Shown here: positions 9,099 to 14,820 of the stretch, piece by piece
How positions within the stretch are numbered: position 1 is the first letter of the stretch
Layout: the number at the start of each line of letters is the position of its first letter
DNA from: DATBFU01 sp035498405
GTDB lineage: Bacteria; Acidobacteriota; Thermoanaerobaculia; UBA5066; Gp7-AA6
Length of the DNA stretch: 64,000 nt
Reading direction: 5' to 3'
Assembly: GCA_035498405.1 (NCBI GenBank)
Contig: DATKAE010000132.1
Coordinates: forward strand, 53,563 to 117,562
Position numbers and translations under genes: made by a program
Notes under the pieces: model-generated
Told to the model about the DNA's origin: nothing
The model's input: only the letters and a program-made list of their open reading frames with translations
Database searches by the model: none

Positions 9099-9114
9099 CG
9101 AAGACTCCTTTCCC

Positions 9115-9153
9115 AAAAAGAAAAAGCCCGCCTTCTCTCCCGAGAGGGCGGGC
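9115..9153 (-). terminator. intrinsic terminator / attenuator hairpin before the di-iron oxidase gene
   Basis: On the minus strand a 12-bp stem (arms at 9142-9153 and 9126-9137, one G-U pair, 4-nt loop 9138-9141) is followed at once by a T-rich tract (9125-9115, TTTTTCTTTTT). The ribosome binding site of the oxidase gene starts only 4 nt after the tract. The terminator therefore sits inside that gene's own leader, about 220 bp past the upstream cupredoxin gene. It could be an attenuator or a simple intergenic terminator. Confidence 0.7.
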
Positions 9154-9181
9154 GGTTTGGGCGAACCCTGGAGGTTGGGGC

Positions 9182-9268
9182 TTAGATCATCGAGGCAAGG
9201 CCCGGCCTCCCCGCTTTCTCACGGGAGTTGCGGTGGAGGCGACGGTATCGCAGCGTCGAGACGCTCAT
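9182..9268 (-). CDS. putative 28-residue leader peptide
   Basis: A short ORF (ATG 9268, TAA 9184-9182) lies between a candidate promoter and the terminator hairpin. Residues 7-16 are Arg-rich (RYRRLHRNSR: five Arg in ten codons). Directly after them the codons GAG AAA GCG GGG AGG (9220-9206) are partly complementary to the upstream arm of the terminator, so they could act as an antiterminator. No ribosome binding site is seen, but the predicted transcript would begin only about 4 nt upstream, which fits leaderless translation. This is inferred from geometry; the peptide itself is not recognised. Confidence 0.35.
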   Translation of the reverse strand: MSVSTLRYRRLHRNSREKAGRPGLASMI

Positions 9269-9278
9269 CGTCGATCGA

Positions 9279-9308
9279 ATGCTAGGGGGCACGGGCCTCG
9301 GGCGTCAA
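9279..9308 (-). promoter_or_regulatory. candidate sigma-70 promoter of the leader / di-iron oxidase unit
   Basis: On the minus strand a TTGACG -35 box (9308-9303), an 18-bp spacer and a TAGCAT -10 box (9284-9279) predict a transcript starting near 9272. That is a few bases before the leader ORF and about 175 nt before the oxidase start codon. Confidence 0.45.
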
Positions 9309-9376
9309 GGAAAAAGCGCTCGACCTCGGAGATGAAGAGTTCGTGAAATTCGGGCAAGAGCGCGCCCGATGTGCCG

Positions 9377-9778
9377 TCAGCGAGCCGGCTCGGGCGCCGT
9401 GACGAGAATCTCGCCTTTCATCTTCCCGTGACCCAGGCCGCAGAACTTCGCGCACTTGAATTCGTACTTGCCCGGCTTCTCCGGCGTCAAACGGATGGTC
9501 TGGGAAGTTCCCTTTTCGATGATGACCTTTTCGACTCCAAGATCCTTGCAGGTGAAGCCGTGCGTGGCGTCCTCCGCCTCGATCGTGATTTCCACGGGCT
9601 GGCCGGCGAGGAGCTCGATCTTCGAGGGCTTGAACTCGTACTTCCGGGCGGTGATCGTGATCTTGCGGACCTCCGAGGCGGGCGTGGGGGCAGGCGCCGG
9701 GCTCTCCTGCGCGCTCGCGGCGGCGGCGAGGGCGATCGAGAGCGCGACGGCAGCGGCTTCCAATCGCGACCGTCTCAT
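9377..9778 (-). CDS. secreted cupredoxin with a CuA-type copper site
   Basis: This is a 133-residue protein with a signal peptide (MRRSRLEAAAVALSIALA, likely cleaved near residue 24) and one cupredoxin domain. The C-terminal loop FKCAKFCGLGHGKMKGEI has the Cys-x3-Cys-x3-His-x2-Met spacing of the CuA site of cytochrome c oxidase subunit II, and the remaining His is in DATHGF. The usual Glu between the two cysteines, which contributes a backbone carbonyl, is Lys here. There is no membrane anchor apart from the signal peptide, so it is probably a soluble periplasmic electron carrier or copper chaperone. The start is ATG 9778, with GGAGGAG just upstream. It overlaps the upstream membrane-protein gene by 4 bp. 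Confidence 0.82.
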   Translation of the reverse strand: MRRSRLEAAAVALSIALAAAASAQESPAPAPTPASEVRKITITARKYEFKPSKIELLAGQPVEITIEAEDATHGFTCKDLGVEKVIIEKGTSQTIRLTPEKPGKYEFKCAKFCGLGHGKMKGEILVTAPEPAR

Positions 9779-10512
9779 GGGTTCCCTCCTCCGGATTCCG
9801 TCGAGCTCGGCATCCTGAGAGCAGCATACCCCCGCGTGTCCCCGGCCCTGCCTCGCCGGAAGCGCTGCCAGAGACCGTACAGCAGGACGCCGGCCGCGGA
9901 GCCCAGCGGCCGTTCGTCCAGATAGGCGACGCCCAGGCGGACGGCCGACTCGGCGAAGAGGTAGACACCCAGGGGCAGCGGTAGCCTCGGCCATCCGGAG
10001 AAGGAGGACTGCGACGCGCCGAAGGCGAGAGCCAGGAAGGCCAGGATTCCCAGGGCTCCGAGCACGAGAAGCGGCAGCGCCGAGGCGATCGTCATCAGGC
10101 GAGCGGGAGCCCCGAAGTCGCTTTCCATTCGTTGTTGGAGCGGGCCGGGCAGGTGCCCGAGTAAGGGAGCAAGGAGGATGCTCGAGCGGCGGCGCCTCTC
10201 GGCATCGAGCCGCCGGCGCCCTACGGCCTGCCTCGCGGCTTCGCTTTCCTCGTCGTAACGCTCGAGGACGCGGATCGTGTGCCGCTCGTCCCAGGCCTCG
10301 AGGTAGTAGCAGATGCCCCCGTCCTCGTTGGGGATCGCTTCGAACACCTCGAAGAGCGCGCCCTCCCAGCGGACGGCGGTGCCCGGATGCGCGGGGGCCG
10401 TCAGCGTCCGGTCGCGGCGCGCCTGCCAGCCCTTCGACACGGCGCAGGTCAGGCGAAGATCTCCCCCGGAGCTCTGGTCGACGCGATCCGAGCCGAAGGC
10501 CTTCCTCTCCAC
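9775..10512 (-). CDS. hypothetical membrane protein coupled to the cupredoxin
   Basis: I do not recognise this 245-residue protein. The N-terminal half is soluble and contains a pattern seen in small acidobacterial proteins (GTAVRWEGALFEVFEA then GICYYLEAWDERHTIRVLERYDE). The C-terminal half has one strong hydrophobic helix near 140-165 (IASALPLLVLGALGILAFLALAFGA) and a weaker amphipathic or membrane segment near 177-195. The GTG start at 10512 has no clear ribosome binding site and lies 10 bp from a perfect AT-rich inverted repeat that could control it. Its last codons overlap the cupredoxin ATG, so the two are probably co-translated. Confidence 0.6.
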   Translation of the reverse strand: MERKAFGSDRVDQSSGGDLRLTCAVSKGWQARRDRTLTAPAHPGTAVRWEGALFEVFEAIPNEDGGICYYLEAWDERHTIRVLERYDEESEAARQAVGRRRLDAERRRRSSILLAPLLGHLPGPLQQRMESDFGAPARLMTIASALPLLVLGALGILAFLALAFGASQSSFSGWPRLPLPLGVYLFAESAVRLGVAYLDERPLGSAAGVLLYGLWQRFRRGRAGDTRGYAALRMPSSTESGGGNP

Positions 10513-10521
10513 GTGCGCGTA

Positions 10522-10543
10522 ACTATATCACAATTGATATAGT
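10522..10543. promoter_or_regulatory. AT-rich inverted repeat, probable operator
   Basis: This is a perfect 9-bp inverted repeat (ACTATATCA / TGATATAGT) with a 4-bp CAAT centre. It is one of the few AT-rich spots in the window. It lies 10 bp upstream of the minus-strand membrane protein/cupredoxin pair and 138 bp upstream of the plus-strand secreted-protein gene, so it could control either or both. The size and symmetry suit a dimeric winged-helix repressor (MarR, PadR or GntR type). No regulator gene lies nearby. Confidence 0.55.
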
Positions 10544-10623
10544 CGCCTCCCCGGTGTCGTCGCCGAAGCCGCCGGCGACTGATGCACTTGTATCAGCCAG
10601 ATCGAGTCGCGGCTCCCGTAGCA

Positions 10624-10651
10624 TTCGTTCGCGGTTGTAAACTCGAACGAA
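10624..10651 (+). repeat. 8-bp inverted repeat in the leader of the secreted-protein gene
   Basis: TTCGTTCG and CGAACGAA flank a 12-nt loop, about 30 bp before ATG 10681. It could form a 5'-UTR hairpin or be a protein-binding site. No other support is visible. Confidence 0.3.
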
Positions 10652-10680
10652 AGAAGTCCATTTTTCGAAGGAGGAGAGGT

Positions 10681-11157
10681 ATGCGGAAGAACGTGTTCAA
10701 GGTTTCCCTGGCGGCCTGCGGAGCCCTCGTTCTCTTGACGGCCGTCGGCATGGCGGGCGACAACTGGGTCGGAATCTGGAAGCTCGACGTCGGCAAGTCC
10801 AAGTTCAGCCCGGGCCCCCGTCCGAGGGGTGAGACGCTGAAGTTCGTCGTGACGAAGGAGGGAACCCAACTGATTTCCGACACGATCGACGCCGAGGGAA
10901 AGACTCTTCACGGCACCTACGCCTCCCACTTCGACGGCAAGGACGTCCCGTGGACCGGAAATCCGGAAGCCGACACGGCGTCACCGAAGAAGATCGACGA
11001 CAACAACTATGAGAACACCTGGAAAAAGGACGGCAAGGTGACCATGACGGTCAAGGTGACCGTGTCGGCGGACGGCAAGACTTTGAACGTCACCCAGTCC
11101 GGCACCAACGCCAAGGGCCAGGCCGTGAACAACGTGGCCGTCTTCACCAGACAGTAG
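10681..11157 (+). CDS. small secreted beta-rich protein of the 'GIWKLDVGKSKFSPGP' type
   Basis: This is a 158-residue protein with a clear signal peptide (Lys-rich start, then ALVLLTAVGMA, cleavage near residue 25). The mature part opens with VGIWKLDVGKSKFSPGPRPRGETLKF and continues in short polar strands. This looks like the lipocalin-like exported proteins that are abundant in Acidobacteriota; the function is unknown. The start is ATG 10681, preceded by AAGGAGGAGAGGT. The frame is open back to 10582, but the ribosome binding site and signal peptide argue against that longer form. A strong palindrome (11187-11213) follows. Confidence 0.75.
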   Translation: MRKNVFKVSLAACGALVLLTAVGMAGDNWVGIWKLDVGKSKFSPGPRPRGETLKFVVTKEGTQLISDTIDAEGKTLHGTYASHFDGKDVPWTGNPEADTASPKKIDDNNYENTWKKDGKVTMTVKVTVSADGKTLNVTQSGTNAKGQAVNNVAVFTRQ

Positions 11158-11186
11158 GCCAAAGCGTCTCGATTCCGAATTTTGAA

Positions 11187-11213
11187 ATGAGCCCGCGCCA
11201 GGCGCGGGCTCAT
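11187..11213 (+). terminator. palindromic hairpin after the secreted-protein gene
   Basis: The 13-bp arms ATGAGCCCGCGCC and GGCGCGGGCTCAT are perfect and separated by one base (in practice an 11-bp stem with a 5-nt loop). The hairpin lies 30 bp after the stop codon. Only a short T run follows, so termination strength is uncertain. The rest of the 230-bp gap up to the tRNA shows no gene. Confidence 0.5.
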
Positions 11214-11384
11214 TCGCCGAGGCGCACCGGGATCACCGTGGAGCGGCCCGACGCGGCCCCTTCGCGCCTTCCGCGCAGCGCGAGGAGAGAGACCGCGCGC
11301 AAGCCCGCCTGAGCCTTCCGGTCGCACGGAATGGCATTGGCCCGGTATGTTTCGAAACGTCCGTCTGGGGACCCCCGCGGGCGT

Positions 11385-11460
11385 TGGTGGGCCGTGTGGG
11401 ACTCGAACCCACGACCACCGGCTTAAAAGGCCGATGCTCTACCGACTGAGCTAACGGCCC
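11385..11460 (-). tRNA. tRNA-Lys (anticodon UUU)
   Basis: On the minus strand the acceptor stem GGGCCGT pairs with ACGGCCC, followed by discriminator A and an encoded CCA (11387-11385). The D arm is AGCTCAGTCGGTAGAGC. The anticodon loop CTTTTAA gives UUU, and the T arm contains GGTTCGAGTCC. All arms pair normally. A decayed integrase lies directly upstream of the 5' end. Confidence 0.97.
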
Positions 11461-11489
11461 AAGTCTCAGCAGTCGTGAAGGATACTTCA

Positions 11490-11700
11490 ATTCGAATCCG
11501 CTGCGACATGGCCGACTCTTCACGCTGTGCCGTGTTTGTGCCGAGTTCCCCGACTCTCTTTGGCGTCAGATCGTCCTTCTCGTGCTCGGCGCAGGTGGTG
11601 CGATGGAGAAGTCGAGCACCGCAGCCGCGTCATCGAGCAAATCGTCCGACGAGTGACAGGGTCGAACGAATGCCGGAAGTCATGTGGGTGCCGCAGCGAC
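11490..11700 (-). pseudogene. decayed tyrosine-recombinase (phage-type integrase) C-terminus
   Basis: No intact frame exists, but two pieces of a tyrosine-recombinase catalytic domain are readable on the minus strand. One frame contains LRHPHDFRHSF, matching the His-x-x-Arg box (HDLRHTF). About 27 codons later, in another frame, comes LLHRTTCAEHEKDDLTPKRVGELGTNTAQREES, here read in parts: HRTT, then AEHEKDDL, then GELGTNTAQ. This resembles the usual 'GHxxxxTT-YAHxxxxxL' end of such enzymes. Order and spacing are right and frameshifts separate the pieces. The remnant abuts tRNA-Lys, a typical integration locus. The flanking stretch 11701-11876 holds no recognisable gene. Confidence 0.6.
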
Positions 11701-11876
11701 GCCTGACTCTTCCTCTTCCGAGTGATCAGCGAGAGGGACGGGAAAAGGATCTGCGAGAACTGCGCAGCCCGTTGCGAAGGCCGCACCGGCGAATCGAGTA
11801 GCGGGCCCCTGCCAAAGCGTGGTCTACTTCTCGTCAGTTCCCGGCTCAGACACAATAGGCTGGATGAGGGCTGACG

Positions 11877-13298
11877 ATGAAAGAGACCACCAACGACTCG
11901 GTCGTCGGACTACTTAGCGACTCACCAACCGGAGAGGACCGCCAAGTCCGACGAGGCAACACCATGGGACGAGAACTCCCGAGCCGCCCCGAGGGATCAC
12001 GCCGGACAGCCCGCCGGACCAGGTATTTCCGCTTCCTCGTTCTCGGCGGCGACCTCCTGTTCGCGGCGACTCTTGGGGCCGATCAGGTCATCCCGATGAC
12101 TGCGCATGCCAAAGGGGCGCTCGGCAGCGTTTGGCGCAGCGATCTTCGTATGTATAACCCGACGTCGGAGCCGATTTCTGGGAGGCTCATCTTTACCGAG
12201 AGGGGCACGAGCAGCGGTTCTTCCGATGTCTCGCTTGCCTACGCGATCGCTCCTGGTGGGGTAACGGTTCTCACGGACGTGTATGGGTTGTCTCATCCTG
12301 GCCATGATGGTGTGGCTTTGTGCTTGGTGAAGCCCGATCGTGGCCAAGATGATCCCGTACTTGATCCCACGACGTACAACCTCTTGCCCGATGGTGGGGA
12401 GCTGCCCACTCGGCCAACGGTCTTCCGCCCCGAGTCTGACTATCTTGGTAAGGGCTATGTCCTTGCCGGTATTACTGGGAAGGAGATCGAGCGTACCGGC
12501 GCGTACGTGATGATCGGTCCCAGCCACACGGAGATCAAGTTCACCGGTCCGGACGGTCTTGAAGCGACGCAGAGTTATGAACCTTACATGTTCGTGCAGT
12601 ACAACCGCGCAGAGCAGCTCTTTGAAAAGGTGAGCGACGAGCCGATCAAGAAGACGACCGACGAGGCGATTGAGAAGGTGACCATCAATCCGAACAGCGC
12701 ATTGCGAGCAGAAATTACCGCTGGCAGCGCACGAGTCGCGCTCACCAGGAACAACAATGTCAGCAACCATGCGCACTGGGTGGACTTAGAAGTCATCCAG
12801 GGACCACCGCAGCCGGCCGCGGCCGCGGCCTACGTCGACAAGTGGTTGCCGATACACACAATCTGGCTCAACAACAGGGAGATCAGAACACTCATCAAAG
12901 GCGCCGACGGATTAGCGGACCGCGCAGAAGAGCTCGCCGCCGCGCTTTACGAAGGCCGTCCCGAGAGCGCCTATGGCACGGATGTCATCAGATCGTATGC
13001 CGATGGGAGAGGTTATCCGCCCATCGAAGTCGATAGTTCCAAAGACCCATTCCTGTGGGACAACATCAACACCACGAACGACCACGGCTATCGCCTCGGA
13101 AGCGTGACATTTTTTACACGATCGGAGCCGCACCGATACACCCCCGGCGATCCATGGCTCGCCGATATCCGCACACTCGTCCGTCAATCACTCATCGAAC
13201 AAATAACCACCTGGCCGGTAAAATACGGCGGGCGCAGGACGAGCTGGAAGCCGAACATGGACCACGACCCAACCTGGCGCACACAAGATCCAAACTAG
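11877..13298 (+). CDS. putative secreted protein of unknown function in a less GC-rich segment
   Basis: This is a 473-residue protein that I cannot assign. A weak signal-anchor lies near residues 50-67 (FLVLGGDLLFAATLGA). Next comes a beta-rich segment starting VIPMTAHAKGALGSVWRSDLRMYNPTSEPI, a pattern seen in exported acidobacterial proteins. A poly-Ala/Pro linker near residue 310 leads to a C-terminal part ending in polar, Trp-containing sequence, with no known motif. Codon use is visibly less GC-rich at third positions than in neighbouring genes. Together with the integrase relic and tRNA-Lys next door this suggests horizontal transfer. ATG 11964 is an alternative start nearer the signal segment. 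Confidence 0.55.
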   Translation: MKETTNDSVVGLLSDSPTGEDRQVRRGNTMGRELPSRPEGSRRTARRTRYFRFLVLGGDLLFAATLGADQVIPMTAHAKGALGSVWRSDLRMYNPTSEPISGRLIFTERGTSSGSSDVSLAYAIAPGGVTVLTDVYGLSHPGHDGVALCLVKPDRGQDDPVLDPTTYNLLPDGGELPTRPTVFRPESDYLGKGYVLAGITGKEIERTGAYVMIGPSHTEIKFTGPDGLEATQSYEPYMFVQYNRAEQLFEKVSDEPIKKTTDEAIEKVTINPNSALRAEITAGSARVALTRNNNVSNHAHWVDLEVIQGPPQPAAAAAYVDKWLPIHTIWLNNREIRTLIKGADGLADRAEELAAALYEGRPESAYGTDVIRSYADGRGYPPIEVDSSKDPFLWDNINTTNDHGYRLGSVTFFTRSEPHRYTPGDPWLADIRTLVRQSLIEQITTWPVKYGGRRTSWKPNMDHDPTWRTQDPN

Positions 13299-13418
13299 AC
13301 CGAGGCGTTCGTCGCAATCGCCACTCGCTGCTGCCGCACACCCGTACTCGTAGACGAGATCGGGGCCCGCAGAACGAGCCTCTGCGTCATAAGGCGCGCG
13401 ATCGCGCAGATCCGACCG

Positions 13419-14729
13419 TCAGGAAGGTTTGGGCAGCGACGAGAGGAACGCCGACTCGACGCGCCAGATCGTCTCCTCGCGGCGAGGACCGGTCGCGATG
13501 AGGACGGCGGATGCGCCGACGCGATCCTCGAGAAAGCGGACGTAGTCCTTCGCCGCCGGCGGCAGATCGTCGTATCGGGTCACGGCGGTCGTCTTGGTCC
13601 TCCAGCCGCGGCGCTTCTCGTAGCGGGGCTCCAGGCGCGCGACGTCCTCGACTAAGGCCGGCAGGGCGTCGACCTCTCGGCCATCCAGCCCGTAGCCGAC
13701 GCACACCGGGATCTCCTCGAGATCGTCCAGCACATCGAGCTTCGTGATCGCCACCGCGTCCGCGCCGGAAAGCTCCACGGCGGTTCGCGCCACGACCGCG
13801 TCGAACCAGCCGATCCGCCGGGGGCGGCCGGTGGACGTCCCGTATTCGTTGCCTCGGGCGCGCAGGTGCTCGCCCGTCGCATCCGACAGCTCCGTGGGAA
13901 ACGGGCCGCCGCCGACTCGCGTCGTGTAGGCCTTGAGCACCACCAGGACTCCTTCGAGCGCCCGGGGCGGAATCTGCAGGCCCGAGGCGACCGCCGCCGA
14001 CGTGCAGTGGGACGACGTAACGAACGGATAGGTACCGGCAGACATGTCGAGCATCGCGCCGTGCGCTCCTTCGGCGAGGAGCGTCCCTCCGGCGGAGAGG
14101 TGGCGGCGCAGGTGCCGGCCCGTGTCGGCAACGTGCGGCTTCAGCATCTCGGCGGCGCGCCCGAGTTCCATGACCACGTCGCCCGGCGCCGGCACATCCG
14201 GGCCCCCGAGTGCTCGGGCGAGGACGCCGGTCTCGGCGGCGAGGCTCGCGACGCGGTCGCGCAACGTCTCGGGGCGGTAGAGCTCGGCCACGCGGATGCC
14301 CTTGCGGGCCGCCGCCGACTCGTACGCCGGGCCGATGCCCCGAAGAGTCGTGCCGATCTTGGACCGGCCGGCCGCCGCTTCCCGCGCAGCGTCGAGGAGA
14401 CGGTGGTAGGGAAGAATGACCTGCGCGCGATCCGAGAGGAGGAGGTTGCCTCCGACCTCGATCCCTTGGTCGCGCAGGGCGCGGATTTCCGACAGAAGGG
14501 CGTCGGGATCGACGACGACTCCCGGACCGATGACGGCGTTGCGCCCGCGCACGATGCCGGCGGGCAACAGATGAAAGGCGAAGTGGCGGTCGCCGAACTT
14601 GACCGTGTGGCCGGCATTATGGCCGCCGTGATAGCGCGCGACGATGTCGAATCGGTCCGAGAGCAGGTCCACGATCTTCCCCTTGCCCTCGTCTCCCCAC
14701 TGTCCGCCGAGCACGGCCACTACTTTCAA
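13419..14729 (-). CDS. purA: adenylosuccinate synthetase
   Basis: This enzyme ligates IMP and aspartate using GTP to give adenylosuccinate, the first step from IMP to AMP. It has 436 residues from a TTG start with GGAG 10 nt upstream. The P-loop region reads GGQWGDEGKGKIVDLL, with catalytic Asp and Lys intact, followed by HNAGHT with the catalytic His. GTTLRGIGPAYE and the C-terminal GTP site (TKLDVL) are also present. Two IMP-site positions depart from the E. coli enzyme: EGAQG reads EGAHG, and DIDHGTYP reads DMSAGTYP. It is divergently transcribed from hutH across a 91-bp gap. Confidence 0.95.
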   Translation of the reverse strand: MKVVAVLGGQWGDEGKGKIVDLLSDRFDIVARYHGGHNAGHTVKFGDRHFAFHLLPAGIVRGRNAVIGPGVVVDPDALLSEIRALRDQGIEVGGNLLLSDRAQVILPYHRLLDAAREAAAGRSKIGTTLRGIGPAYESAAARKGIRVAELYRPETLRDRVASLAAETGVLARALGGPDVPAPGDVVMELGRAAEMLKPHVADTGRHLRRHLSAGGTLLAEGAHGAMLDMSAGTYPFVTSSHCTSAAVASGLQIPPRALEGVLVVLKAYTTRVGGGPFPTELSDATGEHLRARGNEYGTSTGRPRRIGWFDAVVARTAVELSGADAVAITKLDVLDDLEEIPVCVGYGLDGREVDALPALVEDVARLEPRYEKRRGWRTKTTAVTRYDDLPPAAKDYVRFLEDRVGASAVLIATGPRREETIWRVESAFLSSLPKPS

Positions 14730-14808
14730 GGCGTCGCGTCTCCAAAAAACGCCGCAGCGTAACAGATTCGAGGCTTCCTTTCAGCCGAGGACGGCCGTCG
14801 ACGCGGGC

Positions 14809-14820
14809 TAGAATCGCGCG
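14809..14820 (+). promoter_or_regulatory. -10 box and leaderless start of hutH
   Basis: TAGAAT at 14809-14814 is followed by exactly 6 nt and then ATG 14821. No ribosome binding site is present, so the mRNA probably begins at the start codon. No good -35 box is seen. Confidence 0.5.

Noticed and set aside
9099..9272. TPP or T-box riboswitch upstream of the haem-oxygenase-like gene
   Set aside because: The conserved CUGAGA and related thi-box blocks and the T-box GGUGGNACCGCG were not found; only a generic attenuator layout is supported.
11475..11801. Possible 108-residue protein on the plus strand after tRNA-Lys
   Set aside because: The sequence lacks any family pattern and the same DNA reads as integrase fragments on the other strand.
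13419..14729. PurZ-like (2-aminoadenine) synthetase instead of PurA
   Set aside because: The catalytic Asp in GDEGKG is present, which is replaced in PurZ, and no other base-modification gene is nearby.
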